A stretch of DNA of 40,890 nucleotides from Streptomyces malaysiense (GTDB lineage Bacteria > Actinomycetota > Actinomycetes > Streptomycetales > Streptomycetaceae): contig NZ_LBDA02000013.1 of assembly GCF_000980885.2 (NCBI RefSeq), forward strand, positions 1 through 40,890, written 5' to 3'. Position numbers and translations under genes: made by a program. This document shows positions 19,431 through 27,044 of this stretch, piece by piece. Below the pieces are notes generated by a model, which saw nothing but the letters and a program-made list of their open reading frames with translations, ran no database searches and was not told the DNA's origin. Within the stretch, counting starts at the first letter, position 1. Every line of letters starts with the position of its first letter.

Positions 19431-20294
19431 TCAGGCTCGGTGGATCTTGATCTCGCCCATGACGGTGCGGGTGCGCAGCTGCACGGTGGCGGTCTGCCGC
19501 TCCGGGGCGGCGCTGTCCTGCAGGCCGTTGTAGACGCCGCCCAGGAGGCTGCGCGCGTCGAGGTGCGCCGCGACGCCCTCGGGGATGCCCACGCCGATCG
19601 AGCCTCGGGTGGTCTCCAGGTCGACCTCCCCGCCCGCGACCTCACCGAGGTAGATGTCACCGTTGGTGTTCTTCGCCTCCACGTCGCCGGACACCCGGCC
19701 GACGGAGACCTCGCCGTTGGTGGCCGTGACGCGCAGATCACCGGCGACGTCACCGAGAGCCGTGGTGCCGCTGAGATTCTTGATGCGGGCGGCGCCGCCG
19801 ATGACGTCGACCTTGAGGTTGCCCTGGGTCGTGGTGATCTCCGCCCCGCCGGTCACCCGGCCCACGTTGACGTCGCCGAGGGCGGCGTCGACGCGCAGCG
19901 AGCCCGCCTCCTCCAGCCACACGTTTCCACAGGCGGAGCTGAAGCGGAACTCACCCAGGCGTCCCCGGGCCGTGAGGTAACCGAGAGCGGCCTCGCCCGA
20001 CAGGTCGGAACCGGCGGGCAGTTCGATGGCGACGACGATGGTCGAGTCCTTCTCGTCCTCGGCCGAGCGGCTCCGTGAGAACAGGCCGCGCCGCGGCTTC
20101 GGCGTCCTGATCGCCAGCTTGCCGTTCCGGTAGTGGACCGTGGTCTGTTCGGCGGCTCGCGCGCTCGCCTCGCTCTCGTTTCCCGGACGGACGGTCACGA
20201 CGGTGTCGGTGCGGTCGCTGCCGGTGATGTCGATCTCGGCGGCGACGAGGTCGAGGTCGACGGAGATGGGGCTGGGAGTCTCGAAAGCAGGCAT
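19431..20294 (-). CDS. DUF4097-family beta-helical protein
   Basis: 287 aa. The C-terminal two thirds consist of short repeats of the type GDVxVGRVxGxxxxxTxxGxxxV, characteristic of the DUF4097 right-handed beta-helix seen also in LiaG-like proteins. No signal peptide or membrane segment is visible, so it is probably cytoplasmic. AGAAGGG precedes ATG 20294. In streptomycetes this family often sits between a small ribbon-helix-helix gene and a DrrAB-type transporter, as here (from memory). Molecular role is not established. Confidence 0.9.
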   Translation of the reverse strand: MPAFETPSPISVDLDLVAAEIDITGSDRTDTVVTVRPGNESEASARAAEQTTVHYRNGKLAIRTPKPRRGLFSRSRSAEDEKDSTIVVAIELPAGSDLSGEAALGYLTARGRLGEFRFSSACGNVWLEEAGSLRVDAALGDVNVGRVTGGAEITTTQGNLKVDVIGGAARIKNLSGTTALGDVAGDLRVTATNGEVSVGRVSGDVEAKNTNGDIYLGEVAGGEVDLETTRGSIGVGIPEGVAAHLDARSLLGGVYNGLQDSAAPERQTATVQLRTRTVMGEIKIHRA

Positions 20295-20362
20295 GGCAAG
20301 GCCCTTCTGCGTGGGGGTGGGAAAGGTGGTGGTCTGGTGGCGGGCGTCGAAGTGCCGCGGGC

Positions 20363-20866
20363 TCAGCGGATCCAGCCCTGGTGGCGCTGGTCCACCCGCG
20401 GGCCGCGGCCCAGGGGGGCGCGGCGTGCCGACTGCACGGCGGCGGCGGCCGCCCGCACGAGCCAGGCGTTGGCCGAGACGCCCTCCCGGCCCGCTGCCTC
20501 GTCGACGTGCTGCTTGAGCTGTTCCGGCATCCGGACCGTGATGCGGGCGAGCGGGCCCTCGTCGGCCAGGGGCGGCAGGGGCGCGCTGTCCTGCGGTGCC
20601 GGCGCCTGATGTGCCGTCGGCTCCGCCGTCGTCGTGACCGTGAAGCCCGGGTTGCTGCCCTGCAGCCGGACATCGACGGAACCAGAGGGCAGGTCCGCGC
20701 TGATTTCCTCCGCGGCTTGCGAGACCACCTCCAACAGGGTGAGCCGGATGGCCGACTCCAGGGGGATCGCAAAGCGCTCGAGGAAGGCCTCGGCCTCCTT
20801 GCCGCCGGCGGTGCCGGCCGCGGCAAGCGCTCTGCTGAGATTCGTGACGTGCGGCGCGAGGTCCAT
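20363..20866 (-). CDS. Ribbon-helix-helix (HicB/Arc-like) DNA-binding protein
   Basis: 167 aa. A C-terminal segment (about residues 108-145) reads ITVRMPEQLKQHVDEAA followed by SANAWLVRAAAAAV, the beta strand plus two helices of an Arc/MetJ-type DNA-binding fold. The N-terminal 80 residues are helical and of unknown role, with a Pro/Ala linker between. Its start codon at 20866 lies inside the first of six TGACGTCA-like boxes, which strongly suggests that it represses its own operon (inference). No partner toxin is present, so an orphan regulator of the exporter is likelier than a toxin-antitoxin pair. Confidence 0.85.
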   Translation of the reverse strand: MDLAPHVTNLSRALAAAGTAGGKEAEAFLERFAIPLESAIRLTLLEVVSQAAEEISADLPSGSVDVRLQGSNPGFTVTTTAEPTAHQAPAPQDSAPLPPLADEGPLARITVRMPEQLKQHVDEAAGREGVSANAWLVRAAAAAVQSARRAPLGRGPRVDQRHQGWIR

Positions 20867-20962
20867 GACGTCACCGTAGCGTCATCGGTGACGTCACCGC
20901 AAGCGATGTGACGTCACATCCTGACGGTAGTGACGTCAGGAGCGACGTCAGGGGCGACGTCA
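20866..20962. promoter_or_regulatory. Operator array: six TGACGTCA-type palindromes
   Basis: Perfect TGACGTCA occurs at 20866-20873, 20889-20896, 20909-20916 and 20931-20938, and CGACGTCA at 20943-20950 and 20955-20962. Centres are 23, 20, 22, 12 and 12 bases apart, that is near one or two helical turns. The third box is extended to the 16-bp palindrome GATGTGACGTCACATC. The first box covers the start codon of the ribbon-helix-helix gene. Ribbon-helix-helix proteins commonly bind such tandem short palindromes cooperatively. Confidence 0.8.
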
Positions 20963-20965
20963 CCC

Positions 20966-20985
20966 GTGTCCTGGCGGCAGGACAC
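20966..20985. repeat. 8-bp inverted repeat beside the operator array
   Basis: GTGTCCTG (20966-20973) and CAGGACAC (20978-20985) flank a 4-nt centre. It differs from the TGACGTCA boxes and lies on the side facing the carboxylase gene. It could be a second regulator's site or a leader hairpin; the remaining 180 bases before the carboxylase start are comparatively AT-rich and probably hold its promoter. Confidence 0.5.
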
Positions 20986-21165
20986 GTACGGCACGGCCCT
21001 CTTTACGGCAAACCTTTTTCGGGGATTCAATTTCTCCATCGTCCGATCCATGGTCCAGGGGGCGGCAACCAACTGCTTTCCTGGAATTTTGGTAATAGAG
21101 TCGTCCGCGTGTCGGGGCGTCACTGATTCTTTACGATTCGGGTTTCTGGTCGAGGACGGATACTG

Positions 21166-22749
21166 ATGGCTGTGCGCGAACGAGAAAACGCTGTCAAGGA
21201 GCTTCAGCGACGTCAAGGGGTCGTGATCGAGCAGGCTGAACAGTCTACGTACAGGCAGCATGCCAAAGGGAAACTCAGCGCCCGCCGCAGGGTGGAGCTA
21301 CTGCTGGATCCGGGGTCCTTCGTCGAACTGGACGCGCTGAGCAGATCCGCCGAGGGCACCGACGGCGGGGGCGGCGAACACTACGGCGACGGGGTCGTCA
21401 CGGGGTACGGCACGATCGACCGGCGCCCCGTGTGCGTCTTCAGCCAGGACGCCACGTTCATGGGCGGCTCCCTGGGCGAAGTGCACGCCCGGCGCATCCT
21501 CAAGGTCATGGACCTGGCGCTCAGGACCGGCCGCCCGATCATCGGCATCAACGACGGCGCGGGCGCCAGGATCCAGGAAGGCGTGGTGTCACAGGCGCTG
21601 TACGCCGAGATATTCCACCGGAATGTGAAGGCGTCGGGCGTCATACCGCAGATATCCCTCATCATGGGATACTGTGCGGGCGGGGCCGCCTATTCCCCTG
21701 CGCTGACCGATTTCGTGGTCATGGTCGATCAGACTTCCCACATGTTCATCACCGGTCCGGATGTGGTAAAGGCGGTGACCGGCGAGGAAATAGGTGTGGA
21801 GGAATTGGGGGGCGCGCGTACGCACAGTTCCGTCTCCGGAAACGCCCACTACCTCGCGGCCGACGAGCAGGACGCCATCGATTACGTCAAGGACCTGCTC
21901 TCGTTCCTCCCCGACAACAACGCCACCTTCCCTCCCGAATACCCCTCCGAGACGCTGACCGACGACGCCGTCGACTCGGAGGCCGAACGGCGGCCGAAGC
22001 TCGACCGCATCGTCCCGACGTCACCCACGCAGCCGTATGACATGCGTGACGTCATCGAGCAGGTCGTCGATGACATCGGACTCGTGGAGATCCAGGAGGG
22101 GTACGCCCCGAACATCGTCGTCGGCTTCAGCCGGATCGAGGGCGCTTCCGTCGGTGTCGTCGCGAGCCAGCCGCTGCACCTCGCCGGCTGCCTGGACATC
22201 AACGCCTCGGAGAAGGCGGCCCGCTTCGTCCGCACCTGCAACTCGTTCAACGTGCCGGTGCTCACCTTCGTCGACGTCCCCGGATTCCTGCCGGGGACCG
22301 AACAGGAGTGGACGGGCATCATCCGCCGCGGCGCGAAACTCATCTACGCGTACGCCGAGGCCACCGTCCCCCTGGTCACGGTCATCACGCGCAAGGCCTA
22401 CGGCGCCGGCTACGACGTCCTGGGCTCCAAGCACCTCGGCGCGGACGTCAACCTGGCCTGGCCGGCCGCCGAGATCGCCGTGATGGGCGCGGCGGGCGCC
22501 ACCGACATCGTCCACCGCAAGAAGCTCGCCGCTGTGCTGGCCGCCGGCGGCGACGTCGACGCGGCGCGCGAGGAACTGCGCCGCGACTACGAGGACCGGC
22601 TGTGCAACCCCTACGTCGCCGCCGACCGCGGCTACATCGACGCCGTCATCCAGCCCTCGTCGACCCGCAGCCACGTGGCACGCGCCCTGCGCATGCTGCG
22701 CAGCAAGCGCGATCTGACCCGTACCGAGCGCGGGAACATGCCCTTGTGA
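21166..22749 (+). CDS. pccB: Acyl-CoA carboxylase beta (carboxyltransferase) subunit, PccB-like
   Basis: 527 aa, the normal length for propionyl/acetyl-CoA carboxylase beta chains. The N-terminal carboxyltransferase half carries GEVHARRI and [14 protein letters not shown], with the oxyanion-hole glycines in [16 protein letters not shown]; the C-terminal half carries [14 protein letters not shown] and [19 protein letters not shown]. It transfers carboxylate from biotin to an acyl-CoA and needs a biotinylated alpha subunit, which is not in the window. GAGGA precedes ATG 21166. With the crotonyl-CoA carboxylase/reductase downstream it points to malonyl- or alkylmalonyl-CoA supply. Codons between about 21610 and 21794 include four ATA codons, unusual for this genome. 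Confidence 0.95.
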   Translation: MAVRERENAVKELQRRQGVVIEQAEQSTYRQHAKGKLSARRRVELLLDPGSFVELDALSRSAEGTDGGGGEHYGDGVVTGYGTIDRRPVCVFSQDATFMGGSLGEVHARRILKVMDLALRTGRPIIGINDGAGARIQEGVVSQALYAEIFHRNVKASGVIPQISLIMGYCAGGAAYSPALTDFVVMVDQTSHMFITGPDVVKAVTGEEIGVEELGGARTHSSVSGNAHYLAADEQDAIDYVKDLLSFLPDNNATFPPEYPSETLTDDAVDSEAERRPKLDRIVPTSPTQPYDMRDVIEQVVDDIGLVEIQEGYAPNIVVGFSRIEGASVGVVASQPLHLAGCLDINASEKAARFVRTCNSFNVPVLTFVDVPGFLPGTEQEWTGIIRRGAKLIYAYAEATVPLVTVITRKAYGAGYDVLGSKHLGADVNLAWPAAEIAVMGAAGATDIVHRKKLAAVLAAGGDVDAAREELRRDYEDRLCNPYVAADRGYIDAVIQPSSTRSHVARALRMLRSKRDLTRTERGNMPL

Positions 22750-23102
22750 ACCGGCCCGCGCCCGTCACCGCGATCCTCCGCCGCCGCTCGGACCCGGCTC
22801 CCTGGCCCCTGCTCCCTGCTCCCTGCTCCCTGGTCCGGGCCCGGCCCCGGCTCGGCCCCGGCCGTCCGGCCCCGGAGGCGCGGCCGTGCCCACGGCTCCG
22901 CCTCCCCCGACCGCCGGGCGCCGAGAACCGGAACGTCCAGCCCGACCGCCCGCATCCGGTCCGCGCCGCCCGGCGCGCGGAGCGCGGCACGCCCCCCGGG
23001 GGACCCCGTCGCCCCCGCCCCGGCCGGACGCGCGCGACACGACGCGTCGTCCAGCGGCCCGGCCCGGACCGGCCCGACCGACCGACCCGATGAGGAACAG
23101 GT
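22750..23102. other. Gene-free, extremely GC-rich spacer with short tandem repeats
   Basis: 353 bases between the carboxylase and the reductase. It is low-complexity C/G sequence with three tandem GCTCCCT units at 22811-22831 and tandem GACC units near 23072-23090. Open frames cross it on both strands but resemble nothing known and lack ribosome sites. A promoter for the downstream gene may be here but is not visible. Confidence 0.6.
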
Positions 23103-24449
23103 ATGAGAGAGATAGTCAGCGCCGCGCTGTCCGACAGCGCGCGGGAGAAGGACTTCGCCGCGCTGCCCGTGCCGGACTCCTATCGCGGCGCGGTCGTCCT
23201 GAAGAACGAGACGACCATGTTCACCGGCATGGCGACGTCCGAGAAGGACCCCGGCAAGTCGGTCCACATCCAGGAGGTGCCGACCCCCGAACCCGGACCC
23301 GGTGAGGCACTCGTCGCGGTCATGGCCAGCTCGATCAACTACAACACCGTGTGGAGCGCCCTGTTCGAACCGCTCCCCACCTTCAAGTTCCTCGAACGGT
23401 ACGCCCGTTCGGTCGCCGGGGCGCAGCGGCACGACCAGCCCTTCCACGTGCTCGGCTCCGACCTGTCCGGAGTGGTCCTGCGCACCGGGCCGGGCGTGAG
23501 CGGCTGGAAGCCCGGGGACCGGGTCGTCGCCCACTGCCTGTCGGTGGAGCTGGAGTCCGCCGACGGCCACGACGACACGATGCTGGACCCCGCCCAGCGC
23601 ATCTGGGGCTTCGAGACGAACTACGGCGGGCTCGCGGAGCTCGCTCTCGTCAAGACGAACCAGCTGATGCCCAAGCCGGCCCATCTGACGTGGGAGGAGG
23701 CGGCCGCCTCCGGACTGGTCAACTCGACCGCCTACCGGCAGCTCGTGTCCCGTAACGGAGCCGGCATGAAGCAGGGCGACGTCGTGCTGATCTGGGGCGC
23801 GGGCGGCGGCCTCGGCTCCTACGCGACCCAACTGGCCCTCAACGGCGGCGCGGTCCCGGTGTGCGTCGTCTCCAGCGAGGAGAAGGCGCGGCTCGCCAGG
23901 GCCATGGGCGCCGAGCTGATCATCAACCGGGCCGAGGCGGGATACCGCTTCTGGAAGGACGAGAACACCCAGGATCCCGGCGAATGGCGGCGTTTCGGTG
24001 CCCACATCAGGGAACTCACCGGCGGCGAGGACCCGGACATCGTCCTGGAGCATCCCGGCAGGGAGACATTCGGCGCGAGCGTCTATGTGGCGCGCCGCGG
24101 CGGCACGGTGGTCACCTGCGCGTCCACGTCCGGGTACCAGCACCAGTTCGACAATCGCTATCTCTGGATGAACCTCAAGCGTATTGTGGGAACCCACTTC
24201 GCGAACTACCGCGAGGCCTGGGAAGCGAACCGCCTCATCGTACGCGGCATGGTGCACCCCACGCTCTCCGCCGTGTTCCCCCTCCCGGAAACCGGAGAGG
24301 CCGCACGCTCCGTCCACCGCAACGAACACTGCGGAAAGGTCGGCGTGCTGTGCCTGGCGCCCGAAGAGGGCCATGGAGTCCAGGACGAGGAACTCAGGGA
24401 CCGGCACCTGGAACAGATCAATCTCTTCCGCGGCCCGCTGTCCCGCTGA
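23103..24449 (+). CDS. ccr: Crotonyl-CoA carboxylase/reductase
   Basis: 448 aa, full length. It belongs to the NADPH-dependent medium-chain reductase superfamily: nucleotide fold at IWGAGGGLGSYATQLAL, catalytic GroES-like domain with HVLGSDLSGVV. Residues known to bind CO2 in this family are seen: Asn in SSINYNTVWSA, the Phe-Glu pair in WGFETNYGGLAE, and His in VGTHFANYREA. It reduces and carboxylates crotonyl-CoA or a longer 2-enoyl-CoA to ethyl- or alkylmalonyl-CoA. GAGGAACAG precedes ATG 23103. Such genes in biosynthetic clusters usually feed a PKS acyltransferase, none of which lies in the window. The reductase side-chain pocket cannot be judged by eye, so chain-length preference is open. 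Confidence 0.95.
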   Translation: MREIVSAALSDSAREKDFAALPVPDSYRGAVVLKNETTMFTGMATSEKDPGKSVHIQEVPTPEPGPGEALVAVMASSINYNTVWSALFEPLPTFKFLERYARSVAGAQRHDQPFHVLGSDLSGVVLRTGPGVSGWKPGDRVVAHCLSVELESADGHDDTMLDPAQRIWGFETNYGGLAELALVKTNQLMPKPAHLTWEEAAASGLVNSTAYRQLVSRNGAGMKQGDVVLIWGAGGGLGSYATQLALNGGAVPVCVVSSEEKARLARAMGAELIINRAEAGYRFWKDENTQDPGEWRRFGAHIRELTGGEDPDIVLEHPGRETFGASVYVARRGGTVVTCASTSGYQHQFDNRYLWMNLKRIVGTHFANYREAWEANRLIVRGMVHPTLSAVFPLPETGEAARSVHRNEHCGKVGVLCLAPEEGHGVQDEELRDRHLEQINLFRGPLSR

Positions 24450-24498
24450 CAAGACGACCGAGCGATCGCCGCTGAAGCATCACCGAGAGGAATTCCGT

Positions 24499-25143
24499 AT
24501 GTTCGTGCCACCCCAGTACCGTGAGCCGGACGGCTCGTGGATGGTGGATCTCATGCGCCGCAACCCGCTGGCCCTGTGCGTCACCAACGGTGACGCGGCG
24601 GACGGGCCGTACGCGACGCATCTGCCGGTGATCCGCGACCCCGGGATGACCGGGGAGTGGGCCGAGGACCTGTCAGGCGGCACCCTGCTGGGGCACATGA
24701 ACCTGCAGAACCCGCACTGGGCCGCGCTGCGGGACGGACAGTCCGTCCTCCTGGTGTTCACCGGCCCCCACGCCTACGTCTCACCGACCGTCTACGAGAA
24801 GTCACCCGCCGCGCCGACCTGGGACTTCACCGCGGTCCACGTGCACGGCACGGTCGAGAAGCTGACGTCCGCGCAGGACACCCTGGACGTCGTCAAGTCG
24901 ACGGTGCGGGCTTTCGAGAGCGATCTGGGCACCGGCTGGGACATGACGGAGTCCGAGGCGTACTTCGACCAGCTGCTGCCGGGAGTCGGCGCGTTCCGGG
25001 TCGAGGTGACCGGCGCCGAGGGCATGTTCAAGCTCAGCCAGGAGCAGCAGCCGCACGTCCGTGACCGGGTCCACGACGCCTTCGCGGAGCGCCCCTGCGG
25101 ACGGCACCGCGAGACGGCGGAGCTGATGGCCCGGCTCCCGTGA
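24499..25143 (+). CDS. PaiB-family FMN-binding split-barrel protein
   Basis: 214 aa. The N-terminus MFVPPQYREPD and the block LLGHMNLQNPHW...VLLVFTGPHAYVSP are hallmarks of the PaiB family, annotated as FMN-binding negative regulators of sporulation and protease genes in Bacillus. It begins 49 bp after the reductase stop with GAGAGG upstream of ATG 24499, so it is probably the last gene of the carboxylase-reductase operon. In this context a flavin-dependent or regulatory role are both possible. No DNA-binding motif is visible. Confidence 0.9.
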   Translation: MFVPPQYREPDGSWMVDLMRRNPLALCVTNGDAADGPYATHLPVIRDPGMTGEWAEDLSGGTLLGHMNLQNPHWAALRDGQSVLLVFTGPHAYVSPTVYEKSPAAPTWDFTAVHVHGTVEKLTSAQDTLDVVKSTVRAFESDLGTGWDMTESEAYFDQLLPGVGAFRVEVTGAEGMFKLSQEQQPHVRDRVHDAFAERPCGRHRETAELMARLP

Positions 25144-25190
25144 CCGACGGCCGACCGGAGGCGGCCCGGCCGATGCCGGGTACGACGAAG

Positions 25191-25221
25191 CCGTCCCCCC
25201 CTCGCGCGTACGGGGGGACGG
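25191..25221. terminator. Hairpin between convergent PaiB and LmbU genes
   Basis: Arms 25191-25200 (CCGTCCCCCC) and 25212-25221 are complementary across an 11-nt loop. It lies between stop codons at 25143 and 25238, so it can serve both strands. Confidence 0.8.
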
Positions 25222-25237
25222 CCGGCGGAGCGGTGAC

Positions 25238-25918
25238 TCAGGCGCTCAGCGCCGCGATGTCCTCGTCGTGTTCGAGGATCTGACCGGCGGCACTGTCCAG
25301 CGTGACGAGAACCCATTTGTCGAAATCGACGCCGGAGTGCTCCGCCGCCTGGCGCCACCGCTCGATGCGGTTGCCGGGGAGCGCGAGTTGCCGCGCCGGG
25401 TCCGCCCGAGCCGTGCTCAGGGATTCGACGTTGTCGCTGGCCTTGATGGCGTTGCGCAGCTGCTTGGTCGTCCAGCCCTTGCGTTCCGCGTCGTCGAGCC
25501 ACTTCTCCTGGCTGTCGAAGGGAAGCGAGGCCACCTCGGCGTGATGCTGGAACGTCAGCGCGGCTCTGCGTCTTTGGATCTGGAACCTCCGGGACACCCA
25601 CGCGTAGTTGCGCAGGGTCTGGTACTTCAGGCCGGCCGTACGAATGCCCATCTGATAGCGATCGGAGTAGTGGTCCTTCCCGTACACGAGCCAGTCGCCC
25701 AACCACCAGGACGACGAGTCGAGCACCCCCGCCAGCTGGCTGCCCGCCCGCTGCCAGGCGTCGAAGGTCAGGTTCGGTGACATCTGCAGGCCCACGCGTG
25801 TGGTGAGAACCTCACCGCGTCGCCCGTCCGAGCCGGCCCGTCTCCGCTGCTGGACCGGCACCTCGGAGTGGGTGGTCCTAGCACCCGTCGGAGAAAAGGA
25901 ACTGCTCGCTGAATTCAT
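25238..25918 (-). CDS. LmbU-family pathway regulator
   Basis: 226 aa. The core LTFDAWQRAGSQLAGVLDSSSWWLGDWLVYGK, then LKYQTLRNYAWVSRRF and LTFQHHAEVASLP, is diagnostic of the LmbU family, known from lincomycin (LmbU), novobiocin (NovE) and hormaomycin (HmrB) clusters, where members activate the pathway. A helix-turn-helix-like region lies in the centre. ATG 25918 follows GGAGG at good spacing, although the frame is open further upstream. No TTA codon is present, so no bldA dependence is expected. It is convergent with the extender-unit operon and its promoter must lie in 25919-27044. It marks this region as part of a regulated secondary-metabolite cluster. Confidence 0.93.
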   Translation of the reverse strand: MNSASSSFSPTGARTTHSEVPVQQRRRAGSDGRRGEVLTTRVGLQMSPNLTFDAWQRAGSQLAGVLDSSSWWLGDWLVYGKDHYSDRYQMGIRTAGLKYQTLRNYAWVSRRFQIQRRRAALTFQHHAEVASLPFDSQEKWLDDAERKGWTTKQLRNAIKASDNVESLSTARADPARQLALPGNRIERWRQAAEHSGVDFDKWVLVTLDSAAGQILEHDEDIAALSA

Positions 25919-27044
25919 CACTTGCCTCCGCGCAAGGAAGAGATCGCCAGGACGAATAGGAGACGGGGGTGGGGAACGAGGACGTCGACTGCCTACTCCG
26001 CCAATGCTCCGCTTTGAAGTGTGCTCAACGAGTGGAACCCGAACGCTGATTCGGTGGCAAGGGGACCGTGGAGATGGTCTACAACTTGCCCAGGTCGATG
26101 ACTGAGAGTAGCGCGGCTGACGCATGGCGCTCACTCTCGCGCCAAGAGGGTGCAAATATACCCGTAAGGGCTGTCCAGCGGTGAGGATTCGGCCACCGAT
26201 CCCCAGCACCGCCCGTCGACGCGCGGCCCGGGACCGGAGCCCGACGTGCGCCGGGGAGGTCTTCGTCGTTTCAGACGATGTCGCCTTCTGGGTGCCCGCG
26301 ACGTATCGCCTCAGGACGGGGACACGTGAAGTGATCACGAAAGTCCCGCAGTTCGTCCTCGGTATTCCTGATCGACTTTCACCACGATTCGTATGCACCG
26401 CGCGGAGACTTCGGACGAGGCCGCGGAGAAGACCTGACAGCGCGCGGTGTCCATTCACGCGGAAAGGAACGCCGGGAATTCCCCGCCGGAGACGACGTCG
26501 GCGACGACATCGCCGATGACACCGGCGATACAGGCGGCACGGGACACGTCCGGCGGGCGCCGCTCGCCGGCACCGCTCGCCGGCGCCGTGCCCGCGCGGT
26601 CGACCGCGACGACCCGGTACGCGCCGCCCACCCTCCGCGCCGGCACACCCCGTTCACCCGTGTGACCGGTCAGTCCGTCCGGGCCGAAACCGCCTCGGCG
26701 CGTTCGGAGCAGGTACCCGCCCGCACGAGGCCGGCGAGGAGACACGCGGGCACGGCCGGCCGGCGCCGCCGGGCGGTCCCGACGCGCCTGGAGCCGACCG
26801 CTCACATCTGGCCATGCTCGATGCCGCAACGGGTCACGGACGGGTGGCCGAAGGCCGCCGCTCGCCGCCGATCTCCTTCGGACAGCGGGACACGAAGCGG
26901 ATCCATTCGCTCGGAAGTCGCAGGTCAGCGAAGTGCACGAGCGCGGTGTCCAGTTCGATGGCGTGGGAGGCCGGTGACGGTCCGGGGGGCGGATAGGCTG
27001 CCCGCTTCCCCCTGGCCCCCGGCCTCTCGCGGAGGTGCTAAGCC
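25919..27044. other. 1.1-kb region with no recognised gene
   Basis: The stretch holds the promoter of the LmbU gene at its left end and that of dnaE at its right end. Roughly 25930-26420 is lower in GC than the surroundings, as in regulatory or horizontally acquired DNA. Short frames cross it on both strands (for example a 124-aa minus frame at 26455-26829), but none has a convincing ribosome site or known motif. A GAATTCC-containing palindromic patch lies near 26468-26484. A decayed gene is possible. Confidence 0.5.

Noticed and set aside
20363..20866. HicA/HicB toxin-antitoxin pair
   Set aside because: No HicA-like or other small toxin gene is adjacent; the neighbours are a DUF4097 protein and an ABC exporter.
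22811..22831. CRISPR-like or functional tandem repeat
   Set aside because: Only three 7-bp GCTCCCT units with no spacers; most likely replication slippage.
25918..26458. Longer LmbU-family start about 180 codons upstream
   Set aside because: The extra sequence is not like the family, and ATG 25918 has a GGAGG at ideal spacing.
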